NCBI GenBank assembly: GCA_021373025.1
Contig: JAJFTL010000007.1
Location: forward strand, 20,855-84,854
Source of the DNA: a bacterium
GTDB lineage: Bacteria; Caldisericota; Caldisericia; Cryosericales; Cryosericaceae
Direction of reading: 5' to 3'
Length of the DNA: 64,000 nucleotides
A program made the translations under genes and the position numbers. Below, one piece after another: positions 20,544 through 29,200 of this stretch; the first letter of the stretch is position 1, and each line of letters opens with the position of its first letter. The notes beneath the pieces were generated by a model, which saw only the letters and a list, made by a program, of their open reading frames with translations, searched no databases and was not told the DNA's origin.

Positions 20544-20810
20544 ATGGGAATACTATCATGGATCGTTATCGGATTGATCGCAGGCTGGTTGAGCGGAATG
20601 GTGATGAAGGGCCATGGTTTTGGCCTCGTGGGAAATTTAATTGTGGGTGTCATCGGTGGACTGCTTGGTGGATGGCTGGCCGCCTGGCTCTTTAACGTGC
20701 CAAATCCCATGGGGAGATTTAATCTTGGCAGCTTCCTGATCGCGTTGCTGGGTTCGGTTCTAGTGCTGTGGCTCACCCGTTGGCTGGGAGGGCGCGAAAG
20801 ACACGATTGA
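20544..20810 (+). CDS. GlsB/YeaQ/YmgE family stress-response membrane protein
   Basis: An 88-residue protein with three hydrophobic segments and the glycine-rich family pattern (LSWIVIGLIAGWLSGMVMKG, then IVGVIGGLLGGWLAAWLF). AAGGAG lies 7 nt before ATG. This family (also called transglycosylase-associated) is tied to general stress responses; the molecular role is not established. It is the only intact gene between 19.5 and 21.58 kb, between YHS and csbD relics whose families are also stress-linked. Confidence 0.9.
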   Translation: MGILSWIVIGLIAGWLSGMVMKGHGFGLVGNLIVGVIGGLLGGWLAAWLFNVPNPMGRFNLGSFLIALLGSVLVLWLTRWLGGRERHD

Positions 20811-20856
20811 CCAGTACGGGGTCAGAGGGGGTTAAGGACGGATGGACGCGGATACG

Positions 20857-21074
20857 ATGAGAGATGTTTTACTTGATAGGAGGCATAAAGCTAGGGACCA
20901 GGTATAACAGCGGTAGGAGAAACTCACTGATGAAGATCTTATCTGGCTGCATGGCAAGACCGAAGAACTTGTCGGCCCTTTGCAGCAACCTTATGGCTAG
21001 GATAAAGCGGGGGCGGGAACGGAGATCAACAACTGGCTGCGTGAGCGCGATCTGAAACCAGGTGCTAAAAGTAG
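20857..21074 (+). pseudogene. CsbD-like stress protein gene with three in-frame stops
   Basis: Read straight through, the frame matches the CsbD family: KARDQV-stop-QR-stop-EKLTDEDL, then GKTEELVGPLQQPYG-stop-DKA and EINNWLRERDLK. The stops are TAA at 20905-20907 (family position usually Lys), TAG at 20914-20916 (usually Trp) and TAG at 20998-21000 (usually Tyr). Each is one base from the expected codon. No frameshift is needed, so decay is recent. It lies 46 bp after the GlsB-like gene. Confidence 0.8.
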
Positions 21075-21076
21075 CA

Positions 21077-21104
21077 TCGCGTGCACACGATCGCGTGCAC
21101 ACGA
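21077..21104. repeat. Tandem 14-bp repeat
   Basis: TCGCGTGCACACGA occurs twice in direct succession just after the csbD relic. No function is suggested by position. Confidence 0.8.
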
Positions 21105-21158
21105 GCAGGAGGAGCAGGGCGACGGGGGCTGGGGCAGAAATCTCCAGTAAGTGAGGCG

Positions 21159-21207
21159 TTGTGGCGACTGAACTGGCTGCAGGAAAGAGCCTGTTGAGTC
21201 GCCACAA
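21159..21207. repeat. Long inverted repeat (20-bp arms, 9-nt loop)
   Basis: TTGTGGCGACT and AGTCGCCACAA are perfect outer arms; the inner arms (GAACTGGCT with AGCCTGTTG) extend the stem to 20 bp with two mismatches. There is no T-run. It could be a small mobile-element remnant or an RNA hairpin in the decayed zone. Confidence 0.7.
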
Positions 21208-21584
21208 TGGTGATGGCGATTTGTCCGGATGAACGTGCCAGCATCACGTTGACAAGGTCATAGGAAGGAGACGTTGCTCTAGTCGTCCCGCTTATGAGTG
21301 TCGCGAGGATGAGTTTCCAGTTCATTTGTAGTGCATGTCCTGAAATTCAGGGAAGGAACATGTTCAACGGCACTGTTCACCAGCCATAAGCGCAGTGAGA
21401 AAGCATTCCTCCTGAGCTTGAAGGACGCAGGACTCGCATTGAGCGCTACCACGACGAAGCCAGGAACCCTACGCAAGCGCGTCGAGAACAACTAAACGAC
21501 ACTGATCAATTGACTGGCTGACCTGTACCGACAGCAGAATGTACACCAACATTATGGAGTTGACTGCATGAGGAAGGTAAGAGG
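21208..21584. other. Gap before nadE, no intact gene
   Basis: About 380 bp with only broken frames. One plus-strand frame near 21395-21500 reads as a charged helix-like peptide (RIERYHDEARNPTQARREQLND) and continues in another frame to about 21575, which may be another relic. The nadE ribosome-binding site (AGAGG) is at the end. No clear promoter was found. Confidence 0.4.
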
Positions 21585-22511
21585 ATGAGTATTCGAGAAC
21601 AACTGGTACTTGCCGATCCAGCTGCGGTCGTCGAACGTATCACAACGTTTCTGATAGATCAGGTACGCGGGCAGAACCGTGACGGAGCGATCCTCGGTCT
21701 CAGTGGCGGTGTCGACTCGGCGCTGGACGCATGCCTTGCAGTCAAAGCGTTGGGCCCCTCCCAAGTCTCGCTGCTCTTCCTGCCTGAACGGGACAGCAGT
21801 CCACAAAGTAGAGCGGACGCAGTCCGCGTGGCAACCACCCTCGACGTTCCGTTACAGACTGTCAGCATCACACCGCTTCTGCGGGCAATGGGTGCATACC
21901 ACCTGGAGCCGCCTGCCCGTTTCATCCCACGCACCATTCAGGAACGGTATGTCGAACAGCGCTATCGCGCGCTGCAGGGAGACCAGCCTTCCACGTTCCT
22001 GCGGACGCTCCGTGGCGGCGACGGGGTCGAGGAACTGCGCCGAAGCAATGCCTACCTGCATACCAAGCATCGCCTGCGCATGGTCATGTGGTACTACTGG
22101 GGGGAACTGCGTAATCAGATGATCATTGGCAACTGCAACCTGACGGAGAAGATGACCGGCTACTTTATCCGCTACGGAGACAGCGGCTCCGATGTTGATC
22201 CCATCGCCGGCCTGTACAAGACGCAAGTCTGGCAGCTGGCCCGTTTCGTCGGAGTTCCCGAGGAGATCGTCCAGAAAGCTCCTTCACCCGATATGGCACC
22301 GGGAATGACCGATGAATTCGCGCTGCAGATGCACTACGAGCTGCTGGACCAGATCCTGTGGGGCCTTACGCATGCCGTGGATCCGATGGTCATCGAGGAC
22401 GAGACGGGAGCAACCGCACAGCAACTTGCTTACGTGCAGGACCTTGTGCGCCTGTCGGCTCCGATGCGGACACTGCCGGCTTCGCCTGATCTCACCGACC
22501 TGGTGTCCTGA
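21585..22511 (+). CDS. nadE: NAD+ synthase (ammonia-dependent NadE type)
   Basis: Makes NAD+ from deamido-NAD+, ATP and ammonia. The 308-residue protein has the PP-loop motif LGLSGGVDSALDACLAVKAL (residues about 38-57), GNCNLTEKMTGYFIRYGD, which matches the family acidic/ATP-site stretch, and DPIAGLYKTQVWQLARF. There is no glutaminase domain, so it should depend on free ammonia. It is single, between the decayed zone and the methylmalonyl-CoA operon. Confidence 0.93.
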   Translation: MSIREQLVLADPAAVVERITTFLIDQVRGQNRDGAILGLSGGVDSALDACLAVKALGPSQVSLLFLPERDSSPQSRADAVRVATTLDVPLQTVSITPLLRAMGAYHLEPPARFIPRTIQERYVEQRYRALQGDQPSTFLRTLRGGDGVEELRRSNAYLHTKHRLRMVMWYYWGELRNQMIIGNCNLTEKMTGYFIRYGDSGSDVDPIAGLYKTQVWQLARFVGVPEEIVQKAPSPDMAPGMTDEFALQMHYELLDQILWGLTHAVDPMVIEDETGATAQQLAYVQDLVRLSAPMRTLPASPDLTDLVS

Positions 22512-22563
22512 AACGAGACCGATCTATCGGAATGTGATCCCCACTCGCGCCTCATGCGGTCAC

Positions 22564-22592
22564 GTGGCAGCAGGGCGGTTTCTTGCTATACT
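22564..22592 (+). promoter_or_regulatory. Promoter of the methylmalonyl-CoA operon
   Basis: GTGGCA, a 17-bp spacer and TATACT, about 75 bp before the mutase start. The -10 is identical to several others in the window; the -35 matches TTGACA at 4 of 6 positions. Confidence 0.5.
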
Positions 22593-22666
22593 TTTTTGGA
22601 AATGGGAGGAGCGATCATGCAAGGGCTCCGAACCCAGAGTGGACATGTCAACAGTGAGGTGACCGC

Positions 22667-24346
22667 ATGGACGACAGGGAAAGTCTGGAAAGGCTGAAGG
22701 CAGCGAAGTTAAGGTGGCAGCAGCATGTTGATAAAGTACCTGAGGGCAAGACGGGCAAGGCCTATTCTGACTGTGCTACGAGTTCCGGGATCGATGTCAG
22801 CCTGCTCTATACGCCTGAGGATGTCGAAGAGATGGATTACATGCATGACCTTGGGTTCCCTGGAGAGTATCCATACACCAGGGGATACCAGGCGACTATG
22901 TATCGTGGCCGTCTCTGGACCATGCGGCAGTACGCCGGGTTTGCGACGGTCGAGGAGTCCAACCGGCGCTACAAATATCTCTTGAACCAGGGTCAGACTG
23001 GCCTTTCCATTGCATTCGATCTTCCCACCCAGCTGGGCATGGATGCAGATCATCCACTCTCGGAGGGAGAGGTCGGCAAGGTGGGCGTGTCGGTCAGCTC
23101 GCTCGCGGACCTGGAGGTCCTGTTTGATGGCATTCCGCTCGACCAGGTCAGCACATCCATGACCATCAACGCTCCCGCGGCTGTCCTGCTGGCGATGTAC
23201 ATTGCGCTTGCGCGGCGGAGGGGCATCAGTGCAGACAAGCTGAATGGTACGATCCAGAATGACATTCTCAAGGAATACAGCGCTCGTGGCACCTATATCT
23301 ACCCGCCAGCTCCGTCGATGCGTATCATCAATGACATCTTTGCTTATTGTTCCAGAGAAATGCCAAACTGGAATACGATCAGCATCAGCGGGTATCACAT
23401 GCGTGAGGCGGGGTGCACCGCGGTCCAGGAGGTCGCGTTTACGCTTGCGGACGGGATAGCCTATGTCGATGCAGCCATCAAGGCGGGCCTGGATATCGAC
23501 AGCTTTGCCTCACGGCTCTCCTTCTTCTTCAATGCTCACAACAACCTGCTGGAGGAAGTCGCCAAATTCCGGGCCGCCCGCCGCATGTGGGCACGGATCA
23601 TGAAGGACCGGTTCCACGCACAGAATCCGAAGAGCATGATGCTACGGTTTCACACGCAGACGGCAGGCTGTACGCTCACCAGTCAGCAACCGGATAACAA
23701 TGTCGTACGTGTAACGCTGCAGGCACTCGCAGCAGTATTGGGTGGCACCCAGTCCCTGCATACCAACAGCCGCGACGAGGCGCTGTCCTTGCCGACAGAG
23801 GACTCGGTCCGCATTGCGCTGCGGACGCAGCAGATTATTGGGTATGAGTCAGGGGTGACCGACACTGTTGATCCTCTTGGTGGAAGTTACTTTGTGGAAT
23901 CCATGACAAATCGTATCGAGGAGGAGGCCTGGAAGTACATCGCCCGGATTGACGACCTCGGTGGTGCAGTGAAGGCAATCGAACGTGGATTCATTCAGCA
24001 AGAGATTCAGAACAGCAGTTACCAGTACCAGATGGAGATTGAATCTGGCAAGAAGGTCATCGTGGGTGTCAACAAGTTTCAAGCACATGACAAACCTGCC
24101 ATGAATCTCACACGCATCGATCCCACCCTGTACGAGAAGCGTCATGAGGAACTGGCGGCGATGAAAGCTCGGCGCGATATGGCCAAGGTCGAGGCCGCGC
24201 TTGCAAGGGTGAGAGCTGCGGCTGGCGGAGATGAGAACCTCATGCCCGCGATCATAGAGGCGGTTGACGTCTACGCAACCCTTGGTGAGGTCTGTGACGT
24301 GTTGCGCTCGGTGTTTGGCGAATACCGGCCGGACGCATCGTTCTAA
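22667..24346 (+). CDS. Methylmalonyl-CoA mutase, large (catalytic) subunit
   Basis: TIM-barrel substrate-binding subunit of the B12-dependent mutase interconverting (R)-methylmalonyl-CoA and succinyl-CoA. At 559 residues it matches the separate-subunit form found in archaea and many anaerobes. Visible motifs: [83 protein letters not shown] and [21 protein letters not shown]. The YxTM-type substrate motif favours methylmalonyl over isobutyryl/ethylmalonyl mutases. First gene of a four-gene operon with the B12 subunit, MeaB and epimerase. Confidence 0.93.
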   Translation: MDDRESLERLKAAKLRWQQHVDKVPEGKTGKAYSDCATSSGIDVSLLYTPEDVEEMDYMHDLGFPGEYPYTRGYQATMYRGRLWTMRQYAGFATVEESNRRYKYLLNQGQTGLSIAFDLPTQLGMDADHPLSEGEVGKVGVSVSSLADLEVLFDGIPLDQVSTSMTINAPAAVLLAMYIALARRRGISADKLNGTIQNDILKEYSARGTYIYPPAPSMRIINDIFAYCSREMPNWNTISISGYHMREAGCTAVQEVAFTLADGIAYVDAAIKAGLDIDSFASRLSFFFNAHNNLLEEVAKFRAARRMWARIMKDRFHAQNPKSMMLRFHTQTAGCTLTSQQPDNNVVRVTLQALAAVLGGTQSLHTNSRDEALSLPTEDSVRIALRTQQIIGYESGVTDTVDPLGGSYFVESMTNRIEEEAWKYIARIDDLGGAVKAIERGFIQQEIQNSSYQYQMEIESGKKVIVGVNKFQAHDKPAMNLTRIDPTLYEKRHEELAAMKARRDMAKVEAALARVRAAAGGDENLMPAIIEAVDVYATLGEVCDVLRSVFGEYRPDASF

Positions 24347-24356
24347 GGAGGAGAGC

Positions 24357-24758
24357 ATGGAACAGAAGATCAGAGTTCTTGTGGCAAAGCCCGGACTGGA
24401 CGGGCACGATCGTGGTGCCAAGGTTCTAGCAAGAGCCTTTATGGACGCGGGCATGGAGGTGATCTATACGGGAATTCGCCGTACGCCGGAGCAGATTGCC
24501 GAAGTTGCTGTCCAGGAAGATGTCGATGTCGTTGCCCTGTCATGTCTGTCAGGAGCGCACAACACGCTGTTTCCAAGGGTTGTCGACCTATTGAGGCAGA
24601 AAGGTGCCAATGATATGCTGGTCATGGGCGGAGGCGTCATTCCTGAAGAGGACGTTCCATTTCTGAAGGAGCACGGGATCAGTGAGGTTTTTGGACCCGG
24701 GACTCCACTGGCTACCATTGTGGAGTATATCAAGACCCACGTGACGAGGGAAGCCTAG
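24357..24758 (+). CDS. Methylmalonyl-CoA mutase, cobalamin-binding subunit
   Basis: A 133-residue B12-binding domain carrying the base-off/His-on signature DGHDRG near residue 16, with the lower loop ALSCLSGAH and [13 protein letters not shown]. It supplies adenosylcobalamin to the preceding catalytic subunit. AAGGAGGAG precedes ATG 24357, 10 nt after the large subunit. The pair equals one full-length mutase split in two. Confidence 0.95.
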   Translation: MEQKIRVLVAKPGLDGHDRGAKVLARAFMDAGMEVIYTGIRRTPEQIAEVAVQEDVDVVALSCLSGAHNTLFPRVVDLLRQKGANDMLVMGGGVIPEEDVPFLKEHGISEVFGPGTPLATIVEYIKTHVTREA

Positions 24759-24762
24759 CAAC

Positions 24763-25701
24763 GTGGATGTAACCCAGGGCGTCCTGGCAGGTGACACGAG
24801 GGCAATTGCTCGCGCGATCACATGGGTAGAAAACGGAGATTCGCGCGGTGCTGAGCTCATTCGCTGTGTGTATGGCAGTACGGGACGGGCGTATATCGTA
24901 GGACTAACCGGTTCACCCGGCGCAGGCAAGAGTACCCTGGTAGCACGGCTTGCAGGATTGCTGGCCGCTAAAGGGCACAAGGTTGGCATTCTCGCCGTGG
25001 ACCCCAGCAGTCCTTTTTCAGGTGGCGCGATCCTGGGGGACAGAGTGCGGATGTTCGACGTGGCTCTTGCCCGCAACGTTTACATCCGCAGTATGGGAAC
25101 GCGCGGGGCCACAGGTGGATTGAACCGTACGACCCGGTTGGCTGTACGCATCCTGGATGCAGCCGGATTCGACTGGATCCTTGTCGAGACTGTTGGCGCC
25201 GGCCAGTCTGAAGTTGACGTCCATGATGTCGCCTATACGACGGTTGTTGTAATGGCGCCAGGAATGGGTGATGATATTCAAGCCATGAAAGCAGGCATCA
25301 TGGAAATTGGAGACCTGTTTGTCATCAATAAGGCGGATCGTGAGGGAGCGGACCGCGCTGCGACGCAGATCGAGTCCATTCTCCAATTGTCCATGGCGAC
25401 GGGCTGGCACCCACCGGTGCTCAAGGTTTCAGCCGAACAGAATACTGGCGTCGATCGCGTTATCGAGGCAATAGAGCAACACCGTTCGTATCTCGTGCAA
25501 TCTGGGCAGTTGGATGTGCTGAAGGTGCGCATGGCCAAACTGGATGTGCTTGAGATCCTCAAGGCACGTCTGGTGGACATGACGAAGACCCAGCTGGACC
25601 GGCCAGCAGTGCAGGCTGAGTTGAACAAGGTTGTGAACAGACAAAGCGATCCATATACGCTGGCAGACTCAATTTTTGAGCAAAGTTGGAGGAAGACATG
25701 A
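24763..25701 (+). CDS. meaB: MeaB/ArgK-type GTPase, mutase chaperone
   Basis: G3E-family GTPase of 312 residues that gates adenosylcobalamin loading and protects methylmalonyl-CoA mutase. P-loop [16 protein letters not shown], the MeaB stretch [33 protein letters not shown] and the G4 motif NKAD are all present. Starts with GTG, 4 nt after the B12 subunit, and its stop overlaps the epimerase start (ATGA). Operon position supports a role with the neighbouring mutase. Confidence 0.94.
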   Translation: MDVTQGVLAGDTRAIARAITWVENGDSRGAELIRCVYGSTGRAYIVGLTGSPGAGKSTLVARLAGLLAAKGHKVGILAVDPSSPFSGGAILGDRVRMFDVALARNVYIRSMGTRGATGGLNRTTRLAVRILDAAGFDWILVETVGAGQSEVDVHDVAYTTVVVMAPGMGDDIQAMKAGIMEIGDLFVINKADREGADRAATQIESILQLSMATGWHPPVLKVSAEQNTGVDRVIEAIEQHRSYLVQSGQLDVLKVRMAKLDVLEILKARLVDMTKTQLDRPAVQAELNKVVNRQSDPYTLADSIFEQSWRKT

Positions 25702-26108
25702 ATTTGAAGAACATCGACCATATTGGAATTGCTGTCGCCAATCTGCAGGAGTCACTGGCATTCTGGGAGAGTACGCTGGGCATCGAATTGCATGGCATTG
25801 AAGAAGTCCCTGAACAGAAAGTCAGAACCGCATTCCTGCCCATGGGTGAAGCTGAGATCGAGTTGCTCGAGCCGATCAGTCCAGACAGTACGGTTGGCAA
25901 GTTCATTGAAAAGCGTGGCGAAGGGTTGCATCACATCGCAATTCGAGTGGACAATATTGAAGCCGCTCTTGCCGAACTCAAAGCAAAGGGAATCCAGTTG
26001 ATCGATGAGACGCCTCGAGATGGCGCAGGAGGAACCCGCATAGCATTTGTTCATCCCAAGGCGGCCCACGGGGTTCTCCTGGAGTTGTGCGAGAGAAAGA
26101 AGAAGTAA
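25698..26108 (+). CDS. mce: Methylmalonyl-CoA epimerase
   Basis: VOC-family metalloenzyme of 136 residues that inverts the C2 centre of methylmalonyl-CoA. It starts with the metal-ligand motif [12 protein letters not shown], continues with [14 protein letters not shown] and ends with [13 protein letters not shown], the usual His and Glu ligands of the family. ATG 25698 follows GGAGGA and overlaps meaB. With the mutase it gives the succinyl-CoA to (S)-methylmalonyl-CoA branch; no carboxylase/decarboxylase is in the window, so flux direction is open. Confidence 0.94.
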   Translation: MNLKNIDHIGIAVANLQESLAFWESTLGIELHGIEEVPEQKVRTAFLPMGEAEIELLEPISPDSTVGKFIEKRGEGLHHIAIRVDNIEAALAELKAKGIQLIDETPRDGAGGTRIAFVHPKAAHGVLLELCERKKK

Positions 26109-26130
26109 GAGAAGACAGAACAATAACGGA

Positions 26131-26152
26131 GCGCCCCGTCAAACCGGGGCGC
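26131..26152. terminator. GC-rich hairpin between convergent genes
   Basis: GCGCCCCG / CGGGGCGC, 8-bp perfect stem with a 6-nt loop, 22 bp after the epimerase stop and 33 bp before the 3' end of the convergent DsrE-like gene. No T-run, but the position suits a terminator for the epimerase operon or both strands. Confidence 0.6.
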
Positions 26153-26185
26153 CTGGAATCATGCGAGCTGAGTCAAACAGAAGGT

Positions 26186-26527
26186 CTAGAAGACGAGAGG
26201 AACGTACCCATTGCGGATGTATTCTGAAATGATACCGCTCGCTTGGTTGAGTTCACATCCCACTGCCTTCAGTGCATCGCTCACAAAGGCATCTTCTGCA
26301 AATGAATTGCAGGCCATCGGGTGAGCAGTAACCTTGAAAACTTCAGCACCAAGCGTCTGAATCTCTTTGTCCTTGGCAAGAAGTCCTTCGAAGGGACCAA
26401 ACAGCACGACGCGTACATCATCAAACCAGTGGTTATCTTGCGCGTTCTGAGCGTACATCAACCCGGCAATAGCCTTCTCGCGTTCTGCGGTTGAAAGTAT
26501 AATCAATACCTTGCGTACTGGTTCCAT
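26186..26527 (-). CDS. DsrE-family protein
   Basis: A small cytosolic protein of 113 residues with the DsrE/F-like fold (KVLIILSTAEREKAIAGLMYAQNA, VRVVLFGPFEGLLAKDKE). Family members relay sulfur or bind small ligands. There are two Cys (in MACNSFAED and VGCELN), but the DsrE active-site context is not clear, so a sulfur-relay role is unproven. ATG 26527 follows AGGAGG by 5 nt. It has its own strong promoter with a tandem repeat over the start of transcription, pointing to tight regulation. Confidence 0.75.
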   Translation of the reverse strand: MEPVRKVLIILSTAEREKAIAGLMYAQNAQDNHWFDDVRVVLFGPFEGLLAKDKEIQTLGAEVFKVTAHPMACNSFAEDAFVSDALKAVGCELNQASGIISEYIRNGYVPLVF

Positions 26528-26571
26528 TGTATCCTCCTGTTTCCCCCGGTGAAAGTGCGCCGGGCCGCACA

Positions 26572-26606
26572 TGCGCAGACTTCACATACTGCGCAAACTT
26601 CACATA
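26572..26606. promoter_or_regulatory. Tandem 17-bp operator-like repeats
   Basis: TGCGCA(G/A)ACTTCACATA occurs twice, 18 bp apart start to start, differing at one base. The pair lies immediately downstream of the -10 box of the DsrE-like gene, where repressors usually bind. Confidence 0.65.
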
Positions 26607-26634
26607 TATATAGCAATCTAGACACTTGTGTCAA
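26607..26634 (-). promoter_or_regulatory. Strong promoter of the DsrE-like gene
   Basis: Minus strand: perfect TTGACA, 16-bp spacer, TATATA. A GACAC-AA-GTGTC inverted repeat overlaps the -35 box. Transcription would begin within the tandem repeats at 26572-26606. Confidence 0.75.
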
Positions 26635-26800
26635 GGACGACTCTGTGTAGACTTCCGGATGTCAACGAACAGTATTCTCGCCAGTGGGTTGTCTCGGAAG
26701 GGGTATGAGCTCAGCGCAGCCTGGGCAGTGGATCATCGTCCTCTTTCACTCATAGGCCGGTCGGTTTCCAGGTCTTCTGACACCGCGCGCTCATAAGAGC

Positions 26801-27790
26801 TCATGAGTGCAGTCGTATCCTGTCGGTAGCCTGCTCTCGTTCGATCAGGCCATCGCGTTCGAGTGCCCGCAAGATGTTTTCCAGCCAGGGCACATCAGGT
26901 TCTTCTTCTGTCACAAAGAGCCGGTTTCTGAGTTCTGCAAGAGCCATTGTCTGATCGGGCCCGAGATCGCGCAGCAATTCGATGATGCGGCCTCGCCAAA
27001 TACGGTTGGGCTTGCCTCTGTAAGAGGGTTCGCTCACGTGTGGTGGAGCAGCTTCGGCAAGTCCGAAGGCAGAGTGGCAGGCCTTGGCAATGGGGCAAAA
27101 CAGGCACCGTGGAGACCTTGCTGTGCAGAATTCCGCGGCAATGTCCATGCACGCCTGGTGCCACTCCGAGCTGCGTCCCCGTGGATACACCTCGGTTGCG
27201 ACCTGCAAGAGCTGTGCTTCGGGCATCACGTCGAGAGTGGTCTGGAGGTTGAGGAACAGTCGGCTGTACAGCCTCTGCACATTAACATCCAGAACGATGA
27301 CGTCGCGGTGAAAGGCAAATGACAGGATGGCTGACACGGTGTATGGGCCGAGACCCGGGAGTGATCGAAGATCATCAGCAGTGTCTGGCAGCTTTCCAGC
27401 AAAGCGATCGACGACGGCGCGTGCACAGTCTCGCAGCCGAAGAGCCCGGTTATTGTAGCCCATGCCCTGCCAGGCACGAACGATCGTAGCGTTGTTCGCA
27501 GCTGCGAGAGCAGTGAAGTCCGGAAATTGCTGAAGGAATGATGGAAGTCTTTCCTGAACGCGCGCTGTCTGTGTCTGCTGGAGCATCGTCTCGGAAACCA
27601 GAACGACATAGGGGTCAGGATTGGGAACCCTCCAGACAAAGTGACGCGCGTGGGCCGCATACCAGCCCAGAACCATCGCCTGCACACGCTCTACAGTGGT
27701 CAGATCGACGGAAGAGCCATTGGCGGTGGTTCTTCCGGTCCTGAGAGCAGCAACAGTCTCGATGGGCGGTGCCTTCTCCGAGCGTTTCAT
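26801..27790 (-). CDS. mutY: A/G-specific adenine glycosylase MutY
   Basis: DNA repair glycosylase removing A opposite 8-oxoguanine; 329 residues. The catalytic Glu lies in VSETMLQQTQ (residue about 67), the helix-hairpin-helix is LPGLGPYTVSAIL followed by the active-site Asp in VIVLDVNVQR, and the 4Fe-4S loop is C-x6-C-x2-C-x5-C (CTARSPRCLFCPIAKAC). The C-terminal NUDIX-like 8-oxoG domain is missing and replaced by a winged-helix-like tail of about 70 residues. ATG 27790 has no Shine-Dalgarno but TATACT lies 6 nt upstream; a longer frame to 27857 exists but its N-terminus is unlike the family. Confidence 0.88.
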   Translation of the reverse strand: MKRSEKAPPIETVAALRTGRTTANGSSVDLTTVERVQAMVLGWYAAHARHFVWRVPNPDPYVVLVSETMLQQTQTARVQERLPSFLQQFPDFTALAAANNATIVRAWQGMGYNNRALRLRDCARAVVDRFAGKLPDTADDLRSLPGLGPYTVSAILSFAFHRDVIVLDVNVQRLYSRLFLNLQTTLDVMPEAQLLQVATEVYPRGRSSEWHQACMDIAAEFCTARSPRCLFCPIAKACHSAFGLAEAAPPHVSEPSYRGKPNRIWRGRIIELLRDLGPDQTMALAELRNRLFVTEEEPDVPWLENILRALERDGLIEREQATDRIRLHS

Positions 27791-27796
27791 GGAAGC

Positions 27797-27823
27797 AGTA
27801 TAGCGGACAACGGCGTGCAGCAA
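27797..27823 (-). promoter_or_regulatory. Promoter giving a leaderless mutY transcript
   Basis: Minus strand TTGCTG, 15-bp spacer, TATACT; the -10 ends exactly 6 nt before ATG 27790, so the expected +1 is at or next to the A of the start codon. trmD has the same arrangement. Confidence 0.5.
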
Positions 27824-27945
27824 TAGTCTGAACAAGTGTAAGAGGCGACAGAGCATGACATACGTTCCTGATTGCAAAGGAATAGTGGTCGAAAGGAATG
27901 TTGGTCGAGTCCAGATGCAGGGGCTGGACTCACCACGTTGCTGTC

Positions 27946-27974
27946 TTGACACATCTGTTTGTCTTGGTCATACT
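27946..27974 (+). promoter_or_regulatory. Promoter of the peroxiredoxin-nitroreductase pair
   Basis: TTGACA, 17-bp spacer, CATACT, about 54 bp before the peroxiredoxin start. Divergent from mutY. Confidence 0.6.
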
Positions 27975-28027
27975 TGGTTTGTCAAAATCACTTTTGCAGA
28001 TGGCGCAAAAGGACATGGGAGGAACAC

Positions 28028-28498
28028 ATGGAAGAACAGGCAAGACCTATCGCTGTCGGGGAATTGGCCCCTGACTTTATCCTGGATGATAACCGGAAGC
28101 GCCCAATTCATCTAGCCAGCTATCGGGGCTCAAAGGTTCTGCTTTCCTGGCATCCTCTTGCCTGGACAAGCGTCTGCGCCGAGCAGATGAAATCGCTTGA
28201 GGCTCATGTGACAGATTTTGCACGGATGGGTACGACAGCGATGGGCCTCAGCATCGATTCTGTTCCCTCGAAGAATCAATGGGCAAAGGAGCTTCTGATC
28301 GCCGAGACCATGCTATTGTCAGATTTCTGGCCTCATGGCGGTGTGGCGCGCATGTATGGGCTGTTTCGTGAGGCAGACGGGTACTCTGAGCGTGCAAATG
28401 TGTTGATTGATGCATCTGGCAGGGTCTCATGGGTGAAGATCTATAGTATTCCTGAACTTCCCGACATCGACGAAGTGTTGCAGCATTGCGCCGAGTGA
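28028..28498 (+). CDS. Peroxiredoxin (AhpC/TSA family)
   Basis: Thiol peroxidase of 156 residues reducing hydroperoxides. The peroxidatic site is HPLAWTSVCAEQM with Cys50; the only other Cys (Cys154, in QHCAE) is two residues from the end and might serve for resolution. The usual PxxxTxxC pattern is kept. ATG 28028 follows GGGAGGAA; an upstream in-frame ATG gives an unlikely Trp/Arg-rich extension. The nitroreductase gene follows by 16 bp, so the two form a small redox operon. Confidence 0.9.
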   Translation: MEEQARPIAVGELAPDFILDDNRKRPIHLASYRGSKVLLSWHPLAWTSVCAEQMKSLEAHVTDFARMGTTAMGLSIDSVPSKNQWAKELLIAETMLLSDFWPHGGVARMYGLFREADGYSERANVLIDASGRVSWVKIYSIPELPDIDEVLQHCAE

Positions 28499-28514
28499 CG
28501 GGCTGGAGGTATCT

Positions 28515-29102
28515 ATGGATGTACGAGATGCCATCGAGGGACGCAGGGCCTATCGATCTTTTAATCCAGTAGCTATCGCTGACGACCTGGTTTGGGACCT
28601 GGCTCGAGCGGCCAGTCTCTCGGCCTCGTGTTTCAATGATCAGCCTTGGCGGTATGTGTTCGTCCGCAGTCCCGAAGTGCTGGCAAAGGTCTTCACTGCC
28701 ATGACAAAAGGTAATCAGTGGACCGAACGTGCTTCCATGGTCATTGCCGTGTTCAGCACACCAGAACTGGACTGCATCATGAAGGATCGTGAGTACTACG
28801 CGTTCGACACGGGCATGGCGACTGCTCTGCTTATCTTGCGTGCGACCGAGCTGGGACTGGTGGCACATCCGATCGCAGGCTTTCGTCCAGACGAGGTAAA
28901 ACCGATGCTAGGGATACCCGCAGATATGAAACTCTTGGCACTGGTCATCGTTGGAAAACACTCAATGGTTCCCAATCCTGTCCTTTCTGAGAAGCAACTC
29001 CACGATGAAGCAGAGCGTCCACCGCGCCTTCCGCTGGAGCGAATTGCCTTCATAGATAGAGTGCCGGACGGAGCACCCGTTGGAGAGCCTATTCCCCATT
29101 GA
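28515..29102 (+). CDS. Nitroreductase-family protein
   Basis: FMN-dependent oxidoreductase family, 195 residues. The N-terminal flavin motif RRAYRSFNP, the SASCFNDQPWRYVFV segment (FMN/substrate loop) and GLVAHPIAGFRPDEVKPMLGIP match the family. GGAGG sits 7 nt before ATG. Substrate not predictable; pairing with a peroxiredoxin suggests redox stress or electron disposal. Confidence 0.88.
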   Translation: MDVRDAIEGRRAYRSFNPVAIADDLVWDLARAASLSASCFNDQPWRYVFVRSPEVLAKVFTAMTKGNQWTERASMVIAVFSTPELDCIMKDREYYAFDTGMATALLILRATELGLVAHPIAGFRPDEVKPMLGIPADMKLLALVIVGKHSMVPNPVLSEKQLHDEAERPPRLPLERIAFIDRVPDGAPVGEPIPH

Positions 29103-29200
29103 CCGGTTGCAGCACGAGAATCTGACATAAATGCAGTGACGCGTGAACATGGTGGCGCTGGTACAAAGGGGGGCCGTCACGCGAGGTGTCTATAACTAGG

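Noticed and set aside
20857..21074. Stop-codon readthrough or reassignment to explain the three stops in the csbD frame
   Set aside because: Both TAA and TAG occur and would have to mean Lys, Trp and Tyr; all intact genes here end normally, so decay is the simple explanation.
21077..21104. CRISPR-like repeat
   Set aside because: Only two 14-bp units in direct contact with no spacer.
19488..21584. Genomic island or prophage in the gene-poor zone
   Set aside because: No integrase, tRNA, attachment repeats or phage genes; contents are relics of ordinary small stress genes.
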